Shown here one piece after another: positions 53,950-63,926 of a stretch of DNA of 64,000 bases. Position 1 is the first letter of the stretch; each line of letters opens with the position of its first letter. The stretch covers positions 806,001-870,000 of the forward strand of contig NZ_JABBPG010000001.1 of the NCBI RefSeq assembly GCF_013140855.1, written 5' to 3'. The DNA comes from Pseudoalteromonas caenipelagi. GTDB lineage: Bacteria > Pseudomonadota > Gammaproteobacteria > Enterobacterales > Alteromonadaceae. The notes beneath the pieces were generated by a model, which did not search any database, had not been told where the DNA came from, and saw only the letters and a program-made list of their open reading frames with translations. The position numbers and the translations under genes are program-made.

Positions 53950-56289
53950 ATGATACGCAAAGTTATTCTCGTTTTAGCCTCAATGGTTACTGCAACCGCC
54001 ATAGCTGATGAGCAAGCCACTCCCCTGCCATTTATAAGCACTAATGCAACAATTGACGGTAAGCTTGATGAGCAGGTATGGCAACAAGCAAAAAAAATCG
54101 CCATCAACAATGTAACGTGGCCGCAAGAAAACATCCCCAGCCCAGTGTCAACAACCGCATACGTATATGAAAATGGCACATCGCTGTTTGTAGCGTATCG
54201 AGCAAACGACCCTAATCCGGAACTGATTCGCGCTTTTTATAAAGACAGGGATAGAGTGTGGAATGATGATCTTGTTGGATTAAAAATAGACTCGTTCAAT
54301 AGCGGACGCAGCGCCTATCAATTTTTTATCAATCCTTTAGGTGTACAACTTGATTCAATCGAAAACGAGTTAACTAAAAGCGAAGATAGCTCGTGGAATG
54401 GAATCTGGGACAGTGCTGGTACGATTGATGAACAAGGCTATACAGTGGAAATAGAAATTCCCTTGCGTGTGCTTAATTTTGATGACAGCAAGCAAGTTAA
54501 AAACATGGCAATGGAGTTTGTTAGGTTTTTACCTCGCGACCAACGTCTCAGGTTGTCAAATATGCAGATATCGCATGCCAACAGCTGCTGGATATGCCAA
54601 ATGCCTGAATATTCTGGTTTTGAAAAAGCAAAACAAGGTAATAACGTTGCCATCATCCCTTCATTAGTACTGAGTAAATCTCAAACTAGAGACATTGATG
54701 GCAGTAATGTGCCTGATTGGCAAGATAATGATAAATCTGAGCCCAGCTTAGATGTAAAATGGGCGATTACCCCAGATACGACAATAAATGCCACACTTAA
54801 CCCTGACTTTTCACAAGTTGAAGCAGATACTGGACAACTCAGTGTAAATAATAGTTTTAGTTTGTTTTTCCCTGAAAAACGTGCATTTTTCCTCGATAAT
54901 GCCGACTACTTTTCTTCTCATTTAAACTTAATTCATACAAGAAATATCGCTGCACCTGATTATGGTATAAAGCTATCAGGCAACAAGCTTGGGCATACGT
55001 ATGGTCTGTTTGTCACCAATGATGAACACCTTAACGTGTTAGTACCTGGTAATTTAGGCTCAAATGTTGTGTCGTTAGAACAAAAAAGTAATAACGCTGC
55101 TCTTCGCTATCGCTACGATGTAAATGATGGCCTTTCGATTGGCTCTAGCGCTACCCTTAGAGACTCAGAAGACTATAAAAATCAACTTATAAGTTTTGAT
55201 ACGAAATACAAACCAACAACCAGCGATACGTTTAAAGTTCAACTACTTCGTTCAAATACACAATATAGTCAAGCATTTGCAGATGAGATATGTGACGGGA
55301 ATGATGGGGACTGTGCACAGCTTCCCAGCAGTGAATGTGTACAAGGTCAAGACTGTGATTTTAATGAAGGCGTTTTGCGCACACTAAACCAAGATGACTT
55401 GGATGGCTTAGGCTACTTTTTAAATTATGAGCACAATACCAAGCATTGGCGAACATTCACGAGCTATCAAAACTACGATGAAGGCCTCAGAGCCGATATG
55501 GGCTTTATGTCTCAAGTGGACTTCAACAAGTTTTTAGCTGGTTTTGAGTATCGCTGGTATGGCGAACAGGATACTTGGTGGAACCGAGCACGTTGGTACA
55601 CCGATTGGGATATTACACATAATGACGACGGAGCATTATTAGAAAAAGAGATCCAAACAAATATTGCCATAGATGGCCCCCTGCAGAGCTTTATTGACAT
55701 TGGTGTAGAGCACCGTAAGCGAACAGGGTTAAGACATAACAAAGCAAGTTTAAAGATTGATAATAATAGTGACCTTTTCTCAGAGAATACACTCTGGACG
55801 TATATGGAGTTTAAGCCCGTATCAGGATTATTTGCAGGATTAAACCTAAGAGCAGGTAATAAAGTAGATTTAGCTAATAACCGAGTTGGGCAAATGCGTT
55901 TTGCGCGCCCTGTTATTAACCTAAGTTTAGGGAAACACTTTGAAGTTAATTTTAGACACAGCTATGAAACGCTTGATGCAGACGATGCACTTGTGTACAC
56001 AGCTAACCTAACCGACGTGCGTTTAACTTATCAATTCAATATCAACAGTTATCTACGCATAGCTGTGATCTATACAGATATCGATAGGAATACCGAGAAC
56101 TATATTGACGATGTAGATGCGCAATATAAAAGCTTAAGTACACAACTTTTGTATTCATACAAGATCAATCCTCAAACGGTATTTTTTGCAGGCTACGCGG
56201 ACAAAGGCTATCAAGACGATGATTTGTCTAAATTGAGCAAAGATGAAAAAACATTCTTCGCCAAGTTTAGTTATGCTTGGCTAATGTAA
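53950..56289 (+). CDS. DUF5916 outer-membrane protein with CBM9-like N-terminus
   Basis: 779 residues. Signal peptide MIRKVILVLASMVTATAIA. A carbohydrate-binding family 9-like domain follows (about residues 30-200: ATIDGKLDEQVWQQAKKI, TTAYVYENGTSLFVAYRANDPNP, NDDLVGLKIDSFN), then a long beta-rich DUF5916 region (FSQVEADTGQLSVNNSFSLFFPEKRAFFLDNADYF is a strong signature) forming a predicted outer-membrane barrel to the C-terminus. Function is unknown; linkage in other marine bacteria to polysaccharide or peptide use suggests surface binding. No ribosome site of note precedes the ATG. Confidence 0.88.
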   Translation: MIRKVILVLASMVTATAIADEQATPLPFISTNATIDGKLDEQVWQQAKKIAINNVTWPQENIPSPVSTTAYVYENGTSLFVAYRANDPNPELIRAFYKDRDRVWNDDLVGLKIDSFNSGRSAYQFFINPLGVQLDSIENELTKSEDSSWNGIWDSAGTIDEQGYTVEIEIPLRVLNFDDSKQVKNMAMEFVRFLPRDQRLRLSNMQISHANSCWICQMPEYSGFEKAKQGNNVAIIPSLVLSKSQTRDIDGSNVPDWQDNDKSEPSLDVKWAITPDTTINATLNPDFSQVEADTGQLSVNNSFSLFFPEKRAFFLDNADYFSSHLNLIHTRNIAAPDYGIKLSGNKLGHTYGLFVTNDEHLNVLVPGNLGSNVVSLEQKSNNAALRYRYDVNDGLSIGSSATLRDSEDYKNQLISFDTKYKPTTSDTFKVQLLRSNTQYSQAFADEICDGNDGDCAQLPSSECVQGQDCDFNEGVLRTLNQDDLDGLGYFLNYEHNTKHWRTFTSYQNYDEGLRADMGFMSQVDFNKFLAGFEYRWYGEQDTWWNRARWYTDWDITHNDDGALLEKEIQTNIAIDGPLQSFIDIGVEHRKRTGLRHNKASLKIDNNSDLFSENTLWTYMEFKPVSGLFAGLNLRAGNKVDLANNRVGQMRFARPVINLSLGKHFEVNFRHSYETLDADDALVYTANLTDVRLTYQFNINSYLRIAVIYTDIDRNTENYIDDVDAQYKSLSTQLLYSYKINPQTVFFAGYADKGYQDDDLSKLSKDEKTFFAKFSYAWLM

Positions 56290-56428
56290 AAGAATAAGTA
56301 AAGCTTTTTATATTTCTTTTGGCTATAAGCAAATTTGATATATCTTATAGCCATTCCTTACTTCAGTTTTACACACAGCCAAGTAAAGTGTGATGTTAAG
56401 TAAAACCTATAGCACCTAAGGGAACACA

Positions 56429-57397
56429 ATGTCTAAGATTTTCGCTGATAACAGCCTAACTATTGGTCAAACTCCGATTGTAAAATTAAACCGCGTAACT
56501 GGCGGTAATGTGTACGCAAAAATTGAAGCGCGTAATCCAAGCTTCAGCGTAAAATGTCGTATTGGTGCTTCAATGATCTGGGAAGCTGAAAAATCTGGAT
56601 TATTGACAAAAGATAAAGAGCTAATCGAGCCTACTTCTGGCAACACGGGGATTGCGCTAGCATTTGTCGCTGCGTCTCGCGGTTATAAATTAACGTTAAC
56701 AATGCCTAACACCATGAGCTTAGAACGTCGCAAACTGTTAAAAGCACTAGGTGCAAACCTAGTACTAACGGAAGGCGCTAAAGGGATGAAAGGGGCTATT
56801 GAAAAAGCCAATGAAATTCAGGCGAGCAACCCAGAAAAGTATATTCTTCTGCAACAGTTTGAAAACCCTGCTAACCCTAAGATTCACTTTGAAACAACTG
56901 GTCCAGAGATTTTTGATGCGATGGACGGAAAAGTTGATTACTTCATTGCAGGTGTTGGTACAGGCGGAACTATTACTGGTACTACGCGCTTCCTTAAAAA
57001 GGAAAAAGGGGTGGATGTTAAAGCGATTGCAGTTGAGCCAGTTGACTCACCAGTGATCACGCAAACTCTTGCTGGAGAAGAAATTAAACCAGGTCCTCAC
57101 AAAATACAAGGTATCGGCGCAGGTTTCATTCCTGGTAACTTAGACCTTGAATTAATTGATGGCACTGAACTTGTTTCAAACGAAGAAGCAATCGAAATGG
57201 CACACCGATTAATGAAAGATGAAGGTATTTTAGTTGGTATTTCATCGGGTGCAGCTGTTGTCGCAGCTAAACGTATCGCAGAAAAACCTGAAAATGCAGA
57301 TAAGAACATCGTGGTAATTTTACCAAGTGCAACAGAGCGTTATTTATCTAGCCCGCTATTTGCTGATGAGTTTTCAGAACAAGAGTTAGTTCAGTAA
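56429..57397 (+). CDS. cysK: Cysteine synthase A
   Basis: 322 residues, aligning from end to end with E. coli CysK by eye. O-acetylserine sulfhydrylase with PLP on Lys42 ([14 protein letters not shown]), the phosphate/acetylserine loops [33 protein letters not shown] and [25 protein letters not shown] precedes the ATG. Monocistronic, with a strong terminator after it. Final step of sulfide assimilation to cysteine. Confidence 0.98.
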   Translation: MSKIFADNSLTIGQTPIVKLNRVTGGNVYAKIEARNPSFSVKCRIGASMIWEAEKSGLLTKDKELIEPTSGNTGIALAFVAASRGYKLTLTMPNTMSLERRKLLKALGANLVLTEGAKGMKGAIEKANEIQASNPEKYILLQQFENPANPKIHFETTGPEIFDAMDGKVDYFIAGVGTGGTITGTTRFLKKEKGVDVKAIAVEPVDSPVITQTLAGEEIKPGPHKIQGIGAGFIPGNLDLELIDGTELVSNEEAIEMAHRLMKDEGILVGISSGAAVVAAKRIAEKPENADKNIVVILPSATERYLSSPLFADEFSEQELVQ

Positions 57398-57416
57398 CAA
57401 ACAGTTTAAACTCTAT

Positions 57417-57442
57417 AAAAGCCGGCTTAAGCCGGCTTTTTT
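57417..57442 (+). terminator. Terminator of cysK
   Basis: AAAAGCCGGC/GCCGGCTTTT stem around TTAA followed by TT, 20 bases past the stop. Confidence 0.9.
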
Positions 57443-57517
57443 GTTCCTAAAAAAGTTTGAAATATAACAATATTTTCCTAAACTTAAGTCACTATCAGCT
57501 AGAGCGATTTAAGTGAT

Positions 57518-58417
57518 ATGCGTATTATACTGGCATTGCTATTAACGCTAATCCCATTTACTACTCCGGCACAAGATGTCGTCAACGTTGGCTACTTTAA
57601 AAACGCCACTTATCAACTTGTGCAAGGTAGTACTTATAAGAATGGCTACCTCTACAACGCGAATGGCCGAAAGAAAATGCTTCGTGTCGTTACGCTTGAC
57701 TGGCCACCCTACATAGGGCAAGCACTGTGTAATAAGGGCTGGGTATTCCAATTTGCCATCGCACTACTTACTGAGCAAGATTATCCAGTTTACATCGAGT
57801 TTTTGCCTTGGGCACGGGCCGTAAGAGACACCGAAACTGGCAAGGCTGATATCCTCATGCCCGAATACTATATAGAAGATTCAGCCCCCTCAGATTATAT
57901 TACCGGTAAAACACGCCGAGAAGTTTTAGCCCTGTCTAACTCCTTTCCGGGTGGAGAAATAGGGTTTTTAAAAAGAAAGGGAGACAAAGATCGCTTCGAT
58001 GGCAATTTAAGTTCACTTAAGGGCCAAAAGATTGGAGTCGTGAGAGGTTATCAAAATACCCCCGAATTTGATGCCATGATGGACAATGGTGAGTTTGTTA
58101 TTGTGGAAGCCGTTGATGACTTACAGCTTGTGAAACTATTAGTTGCCAAACGTGTAGATTTAATTATTGGCGACCCAAAAGTACTTCGTTTTACTGTTAA
58201 TTACTCAGACTTGTCGAAAAGCGAAAAAGTGAAATTACTGAGTAATATTGAAAACGAGAGTAAACCAATCAAATACAATCATCTTTATTTTGCGTTGAGT
58301 AAAAAAACAGCTCAATGGCGTCAAGTATTAGATGATATAAACAAAAGCTTATATCAATTTAGTAATCGAGGCGAAACACAAAGAATTATCGATATGGGGA
58401 ATTTAGAGTGCTTTTAA
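57518..58417 (+). CDS. Periplasmic solute-binding protein (family 3-like)
   Basis: 299 residues. Signal peptide MRIILALLLTLIPFTTPAQ. A type II periplasmic binding fold follows: LRVVTLDWPPYIGQALCNKGWVFQFAIALL, FLPWARAVRDTETGKADILMPEYY and LKGQKIGVVRGYQNTPEFDAM are typical of family 3 (amino-acid type) proteins. No permease or ATPase gene is adjacent, so it is an orphan; such proteins may serve in sensing or as inactive enzymes. The ligand is unknown. Confidence 0.85.
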   Translation: MRIILALLLTLIPFTTPAQDVVNVGYFKNATYQLVQGSTYKNGYLYNANGRKKMLRVVTLDWPPYIGQALCNKGWVFQFAIALLTEQDYPVYIEFLPWARAVRDTETGKADILMPEYYIEDSAPSDYITGKTRREVLALSNSFPGGEIGFLKRKGDKDRFDGNLSSLKGQKIGVVRGYQNTPEFDAMMDNGEFVIVEAVDDLQLVKLLVAKRVDLIIGDPKVLRFTVNYSDLSKSEKVKLLSNIENESKPIKYNHLYFALSKKTAQWRQVLDDINKSLYQFSNRGETQRIIDMGNLECF

Positions 58418-58445
58418 AAAAGAGCGCCAACTGGCGCTCTTTTTT
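58416..58445. terminator. Bidirectional terminator between binding protein and putP
   Basis: GAGCGCC/GGCGCTC stem around AACT with A-run and T-run, so T-runs exist for both convergent genes. Confidence 0.9.
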
Positions 58446-58458
58446 AATCGGGCATGAC

Positions 58459-59937
58459 TTAAAGCTCGGTTTGTACTTTTTTGAATAGCTCTTGAACAGG
58501 CTCGCTTGGTTCAGAAGTCGCTAAACTTACACCAATAATTGCCGCAGAAGATACTATGAAACCTGGTATGATTTCATAGATACATGCACTGAGTGTTTCG
58601 CCATTAATTGTAACAGGTGCATAGATCCAAAATAGTACCGTAGCAGCACCAGATACCATACCTGCTAGTGCGCCATAGAAGTTCATTCGTTGCCAAAATA
58701 GACTCAACAACACTAATGGTCCAAATGCCGCACCAAACCCTGCCCATGCGTTACTAACTAAACTGAGAATTGAACTATCTCTATCATATGCCAAATAAAT
58801 AGCACACAATGCAACAGCAACAACGCTTAAGCGGCCCACCAAGACAAGCTCTTTGTCAGTGGCTTCTCTGTGCACAAAAATCTTGTAGAAATCTTCTGTT
58901 AAAGAGCTAGAGCTCACCAAAAGCTGCGACGAGATGGTACTCATGATGGCCGCTAAAATAGCTGCAAGTAAAAATCCAGCAATTAACGGATGGAATAATA
59001 ATTGAGAAAGAATGAGGAAGATTGTTTCAGGATCGTCCACAACAATACCCTTTTCATAAGAATAAGCTGCACCAAATAATCCAGTGCCGACAGCGCCTAA
59101 GGCTGCAACAATCATCCATGTCATACCAATTCGACGTGCCGTTGGCATATCCTTAACACTACGTACCGACATAAAGCGCACAATAATATGTGGCTGACCA
59201 AAGTACCCTAATCCCCACGACATCGCTGAGACAATCCCGATCGCGCCACCAGCTCCTACCCATGTCAACATGTTAGGGTTTACCGAGTTTAGCGTTGAGG
59301 ACAGTGGTGCATCTAATAAGGAATATGTCACCACCGGTACAAGGATCAAGGCAATAAACATAATGCAACCTTGTACAAAGTCAGTCAGGCTAACCGCTAA
59401 AAAGCCACCAAATAAGGTATATAACACAACGACACCCGTGGTGATATAAAGTCCCGACTCGTAACTCATGCCAAAAGAGCTTTCAAAAAGCTTGCCACCA
59501 GCTACTACACCTGATGAGGTATACAAGGTAAAAAATACGATTATCACAAGCGCTGACACGATACGTAGCGCATTGCCTCTGTCTTCAAAGCGATTAGCAA
59601 AATAATCTGGGATGGTGATCGAATCGTTGGCAAGCTCAGTGTAAACACGCAGTCTAGGTGCTACCAAAAAGTAGTTTAGCCAAGCACCAATAATTAAACC
59701 AATCGCTATCCAAGTGCTGCTAAAACCAGATACAAACATCGCCCCTGGCAAGCCCATTAAGATCCAACCACTCATGTCTGAAGCGCCTGCAGAGAGCGCT
59801 GCTACACTCGGCGGCAAGCTGCGTCCACCTAGCATATAACCAGATACATCACTGGTTGATTTACGATAAGCGTACAGGCCTATGCCCAACATAACCACAA
59901 AGTATATGACTAACGAAATAATCGTGCCTAATTCCAA
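58459..59937 (-). CDS. putP: Sodium/proline symporter
   Basis: 492 residues from a TTG at 59937, chosen because the perfect Shine-Dalgarno AAGGAGGT lies just ahead of it; this gives the expected (M)ELGTIISLVIYFVVMLGIGLYAYRKS start. Thirteen predicted membrane helices. Na+ and proline residues lie in SGYMLGGRSLPPSVAALSAGASDMSGWILMGLPGA, and the GGFLAVSLTDFVQGCIMF and ISSQLLVSSSSLTEDFYKIF segments are PutP-like. It takes up proline as nutrient or osmolyte. No putA is adjacent. Confidence 0.95.
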   Translation of the reverse strand: MELGTIISLVIYFVVMLGIGLYAYRKSTSDVSGYMLGGRSLPPSVAALSAGASDMSGWILMGLPGAMFVSGFSSTWIAIGLIIGAWLNYFLVAPRLRVYTELANDSITIPDYFANRFEDRGNALRIVSALVIIVFFTLYTSSGVVAGGKLFESSFGMSYESGLYITTGVVVLYTLFGGFLAVSLTDFVQGCIMFIALILVPVVTYSLLDAPLSSTLNSVNPNMLTWVGAGGAIGIVSAMSWGLGYFGQPHIIVRFMSVRSVKDMPTARRIGMTWMIVAALGAVGTGLFGAAYSYEKGIVVDDPETIFLILSQLLFHPLIAGFLLAAILAAIMSTISSQLLVSSSSLTEDFYKIFVHREATDKELVLVGRLSVVAVALCAIYLAYDRDSSILSLVSNAWAGFGAAFGPLVLLSLFWQRMNFYGALAGMVSGAATVLFWIYAPVTINGETLSACIYEIIPGFIVSSAAIIGVSLATSEPSEPVQELFKKVQTEL

Positions 59938-60214
59938 AGTTACCTCCTTCGTTATGGGCACCCTACTCAATGACAACTATCCAGCACGTACCTTTCTTAT
60001 TGTCATTAAAAAGAGAGCCTTATTTGTTTTGCCCGACTATAACATGAATAAACGACACACCCCAGCATAGTCGCTCGAGTAGATTTTAGGTCTTTTTGTT
60101 CAGCAACTATAAAGGCTTTCTCACGTAAAAAAGGATTGATTAAAAAGCTAAAAATAGTGAAATAGGACCAACTGAACTATTATTTAGACAGTTAGGTTCG
60201 ATTTTTTGATAGTT

Positions 60215-61444
60215 ATGAACTTTTACGCTGCCCGACAACCTATTTTTGACAGTGACAATAAACCGATAGGCTATGAGATATTATTTCGTAATGGGCCCAA
60301 CAACGAGTTCCCGGGTATTAATGCTGATAAAGCAACATCTCAATTGCTAGAAGGCAGCCAGTTTTATTTTGAGCTTGAAGAGCTTAGCAACCACAAACCC
60401 GCTTTCATAAACTTCACTCTAAATACGCTCGTACTTGGCTATCCTTTTATGCTGTCGCCACAGCATATGGTAATAGAAGTCGTTGAGTCTATCGAACCTG
60501 GCAAAAGGCTTCTCGAGTGCACAAAAGCACTCCATAAAAAGGGTTATCGTGTTGCTTTAGATCATTACCGCCATCAAGCAGCTTGGCGCCATTTTTACCC
60601 ATATATTAAGTATCTAAAAATCGACGTAACATCAACGCCTTGGCCAGAAATTCAACTGATAAAAAAAGAAATCCAGCAGCATAAGCATATCCAACTCATC
60701 GCTGAAAAAGTCGAAACCCATCAACAGTTAGAGCAACTTAAAGAACTTGGCTTTCAATTTTTTCAAGGCTTTTATTTTGCTAAGCCTGAAATGCTAGAAA
60801 GTAAAATGTTTAGTGCAAGTGAGCTATCCATTACCAAATTACTCAGTGAAACGGCTAATGAATATGTCGACGTCAAAAGGTTAACGCCTATATTTGAGCG
60901 TGATGTAAATTTATCTTACAAGCTATTACGTTATACCAATTCAGCTATTTTCAAACGTAGAACAAAAATAAGTAATATTAAGCAAGCTTTAGTAACCTTG
61001 GGTAATCAGGAGCTTAAAAAGTTTTTATCTTTGATGTTTGCGGCACAAATATCGCCAGACAAGCCGGCTGAGCTAATTAAAATGTCGCTCACTAGGGCCA
61101 GATTTTGTGAGCAACTTGCGCTTAATGCCAACAGTAAAAAATATGTTGGCCCTGCTTTTTTAACCGGTATGATGTCTCTTATCGATGCAATTCGAGATGA
61201 TAGTATGGAAAATATAATGGGTCACTTACCGCTCGTTGACTCAATCAAACAAGCCTTAGTTGTCCGCGAAGGACCATTGGCCCACTTACTTCTTATCGTG
61301 CAAAGCTATGAGCAAGCTGACTGGCTCACAGCTCAAAAACAATGTCGAGCATTAAATATTAACCCCGAGATCTTGCCGTTAATTTATAATGATGCGCTTA
61401 GTTGGTGTGATGAGCAGATGCAAGTGCTCGCGTGTGAGATATAA
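60215..61444 (+). CDS. Degenerate EAL domain-HDOD signalling protein (YuxH-like)
   Basis: 409 residues from the ATG at 60215; an upstream TTG at 60206 has AGG nine bases ahead and is an alternative. The N-terminal EAL-type domain has lost key residues: EAL reads EIL (GYEILFRNG) and the DDFG loop reads DHYR, though EKVET remains, so it is probably not an active phosphodiesterase. The C-terminal HDOD domain (about residues 200-390: LLRYTNSAIFKRRTKISNIKQALVTLGNQELKKFLSL) is a signalling output fold. It probably binds c-di-GMP or a partner rather than degrading it. Confidence 0.9.
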   Translation: MNFYAARQPIFDSDNKPIGYEILFRNGPNNEFPGINADKATSQLLEGSQFYFELEELSNHKPAFINFTLNTLVLGYPFMLSPQHMVIEVVESIEPGKRLLECTKALHKKGYRVALDHYRHQAAWRHFYPYIKYLKIDVTSTPWPEIQLIKKEIQQHKHIQLIAEKVETHQQLEQLKELGFQFFQGFYFAKPEMLESKMFSASELSITKLLSETANEYVDVKRLTPIFERDVNLSYKLLRYTNSAIFKRRTKISNIKQALVTLGNQELKKFLSLMFAAQISPDKPAELIKMSLTRARFCEQLALNANSKKYVGPAFLTGMMSLIDAIRDDSMENIMGHLPLVDSIKQALVVREGPLAHLLLIVQSYEQADWLTAQKQCRALNINPEILPLIYNDALSWCDEQMQVLACEI

Positions 61445-61463
61445 GCAATAAACGCTTTCATTT

Positions 61464-61499
61464 GAATGCACCGAGTAGGTGCGACAATGTGTCGCATTC
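61464..61499. promoter_or_regulatory. Nested dyads upstream of copper receptor gene
   Basis: GAATGC/GCATTC enclose two inner dyads, GCACC-gagta-GGTGC and the perfect 17-base TGCGACA-atg-TGTCGCA (61480-61496). They lie 56-91 bases ahead of the receptor ATG. Either a protein operator or a structured mRNA leader; no known riboswitch core is seen. Confidence 0.5.
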
Positions 61500-61554
61500 C
61501 AAAGTGCGCAGTAATAGATAAAATTCTCTCCAAGTATAAGATTGGTAGAGACCC

Positions 61555-63573
61555 ATGAGAAAAACACTTCTAAATATCGCGTTATTAAGCTCACTAAACT
61601 GTGCAGCCGCTGACGACTCTCTTGAACACATAATTGTTATCGCACCGATGCATTCTCCACTAACGATAAACACAGACCCCAAATTACCTCGCCAACCGTT
61701 GCCAGCTCAAGATGGCGCTGATTTGCTCTCCAGCATTACTGGATTCTCAATGATCAAAAAAGGCGCAGCGAGTAGCGACCCGGTATTTAGAGGCATGGCA
61801 GGTTCACGGCTAAATATTATCACTGATGGTGGTTTAACACTTGGTGGGTGCGGTTCAAGGATGGATCCGCCAACCGCTTATATCACGCCACAAACTTACG
61901 ACAAGGTAAAAGTAATTAAGGGCCCGCAAACGGTGATTTACGGCTCAGGTAATAGTGCTGCGACTGTGGTTTTTGAGCGAGAAAGCGAGCGAATGCTTGA
62001 TACGCAAGTAACCGGATTCGTCAATGTGGTTGCTAGCAACGCACACAGGCGAGGACTCAGCAGTGATATCAAACTTGGCACAGCTGATTACTTTGTTCGT
62101 TTTGCAGGCAGTTATAACCGTGCAGACGATTATGAAGATGGTGATGGCACCCCTGTTCACTCACACTATAAACGCTGGAACAATGATATTGAGCTTGCCT
62201 ACACGCCAGCTGACGATAAAACCATCAGCCTGACTTTTGGCAGAAGTGATGGTGAAGTCGCTTATGCAGATAGAATGATGGATGGCAGTCTGTTTGATAG
62301 AACACACGCTGCTATTTCGACAGATTGGGCCTTAGAGCTGCCATATATCAACCGTGTTGAAGCCCAGTGGTATTATAATTACGTCGATCACATCATGGAT
62401 AATTATTCGCTGCGACGCTTTAAGCCCAACATGATGATGAAAAACCCCACCGCTTCTAACCCTGACAGGCGCTCTTCCGGTGCTAAAGTGCTACTAAATG
62501 CCCAAGTTAACTCAAATAACGACCTTGTATTTGGCGTAGATATGCAACAGGACAAACACCGAAACCGCAGCAGTCGTGACCAATTTAATAACCCTGTAAC
62601 CAACATGACTCGCGTGAGTGATGCCATTTTTAATAAAGTGGGGGTATTTGCAGAGCACACTTATACGCTCAGCAGCAACCAACAAATTATTTCAGGTTTG
62701 CGACTCGACAATTGGCGTGTCAGCGATGAGCGCCAATCCATCACGGTAATGAAAAACACGATAGCAAATCCTACTGCTTCATTGACGCGAAAAGACAGCC
62801 TTTGGAGTGGCTTTTCCCGATTTGTTATTCAGCAAGATAAGGCCCAATATTATGTTGGCTTAGGTCACGCCGAGCGCTTTCCCGACTATTGGGAGTTAAT
62901 GGGCGCAAACCGTGCAGCCCCCAACAACCCCAGCGCTTTTTTAACCGACACCGAAAAGACCGACCAACTTGATTTAGGCATGTTGTATAAGAGCCCTAAA
63001 TGGCAAGCAAACATCTCTTTATTTTATAACCGCATAAATGACTTTATTTTGATTGATAACCAATTCGAACAAAATTCGATGAACCGCAATGTCACTCGAA
63101 ATATCGATGCACAAACGATTGGTTTTGAGGCTGAAGCTTCCTATCAATTAAACGAAAATTGGCAAGCCAGTAGCAGTGCAAGCTATGTGCGTGCAAATAA
63201 TTTGACCGACCATACACCCTTAGCTCAGCAACCGCCGATGCAAATGCGCTTTTCATTTAACTATGAACGCGATAATTGGCAAGCAGGCCTACTTTGGACA
63301 GTAGCAGCAGCACAACACCGTATATCACTCGGGCAAGGCAGCATTGCAGGTCAAGATGTTGGGCCAACCAGTGGCTTTGGCACGCTGTCACTCAATGCGC
63401 GTTATCGCTTGGCATCGGGACTTGATTGGAGCGCAGGAGTCGATAACCTCTTTGATAAAACGTATGCGCAGCATTTGAGTAAATCAGGCGCGGCAGTAAG
63501 CGGCTATCAGCAAATTGATAAAGTCAATGAGCCCGGCATGACGATATGGAGCAATATCAACTGGCGTTTTTGA
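61555..63573 (+). CDS. TonB-dependent copper receptor (OprC/NosA type)
   Basis: 672 residues. Signal peptide (MRKTLLNIALLSSLNCAAA), a plug domain (about residues 35-150) and a 22-strand barrel ending in NWRF with C-terminal Phe. LGGCGSRMDPPTAYITPQTYDKVKVIKGPQTVIYG is the signature of copper receptors OprC/NosA, including the CxxxM segment that binds copper in OprC. It needs TonB-ExbB-ExbD energy, for which a set is encoded at 20541-22101. Nested dyads upstream suggest specific control. Could import copper or a copper-carrying peptide. Confidence 0.93.
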   Translation: MRKTLLNIALLSSLNCAAADDSLEHIIVIAPMHSPLTINTDPKLPRQPLPAQDGADLLSSITGFSMIKKGAASSDPVFRGMAGSRLNIITDGGLTLGGCGSRMDPPTAYITPQTYDKVKVIKGPQTVIYGSGNSAATVVFERESERMLDTQVTGFVNVVASNAHRRGLSSDIKLGTADYFVRFAGSYNRADDYEDGDGTPVHSHYKRWNNDIELAYTPADDKTISLTFGRSDGEVAYADRMMDGSLFDRTHAAISTDWALELPYINRVEAQWYYNYVDHIMDNYSLRRFKPNMMMKNPTASNPDRRSSGAKVLLNAQVNSNNDLVFGVDMQQDKHRNRSSRDQFNNPVTNMTRVSDAIFNKVGVFAEHTYTLSSNQQIISGLRLDNWRVSDERQSITVMKNTIANPTASLTRKDSLWSGFSRFVIQQDKAQYYVGLGHAERFPDYWELMGANRAAPNNPSAFLTDTEKTDQLDLGMLYKSPKWQANISLFYNRINDFILIDNQFEQNSMNRNVTRNIDAQTIGFEAEASYQLNENWQASSSASYVRANNLTDHTPLAQQPPMQMRFSFNYERDNWQAGLLWTVAAAQHRISLGQGSIAGQDVGPTSGFGTLSLNARYRLASGLDWSAGVDNLFDKTYAQHLSKSGAAVSGYQQIDKVNEPGMTIWSNINWRF

Positions 63574-63707
63574 TACATAGCCTCTGCTGCAAATAAACCC
63601 AAACCTGAGGTTATTAACGCCAACACCGAAAGCGGATGCTCGCTTTCGGTGTAACTGCTTGGATAACTTGTTACACTAATGCATATTTCTACACGCTAAG
63701 TTCTCAG

Positions 63708-63926
63708 ATGCAAAATCAGCAAGCGCTCGTTGACGCCATAAATACTAAGATGCCTTTTGGCAAATATGCAGGGACCCCATTATTATTGTTACCTGAGCCT
63801 TATGTTGTTTGGTTTAAACAAAAGGGGTTTCCACAAGGAAAACTGGGCCAACAATTGGCGATGATCTACGAAGTAAAACTCAATGGCCTTGAAAAGCTCC
63901 TGATGCCGCTATTACACAAACATTAA
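63708..63926 (+). CDS. DUF3820 family protein
   Basis: 72 residues from the ATG at 63708; an open frame reaches back to 63636 but that part is unlike the family. The core MPFGKYAGTPLLLLPEPYVVWFKQKGFPQGKLGQQLAMIYEVKLNGLE matches DUF3820 (small proteins with the MPFGKYKG...LPxxYLxWF pattern, sometimes called quorum-sensing-regulated factors). Probable small nucleic-acid-binding or structural protein; function unknown. Last gene in the window, 134 bases past the copper receptor; the ribosome site is weak. Confidence 0.85.
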   Translation: MQNQQALVDAINTKMPFGKYAGTPLLLLPEPYVVWFKQKGFPQGKLGQQLAMIYEVKLNGLEKLLMPLLHKH

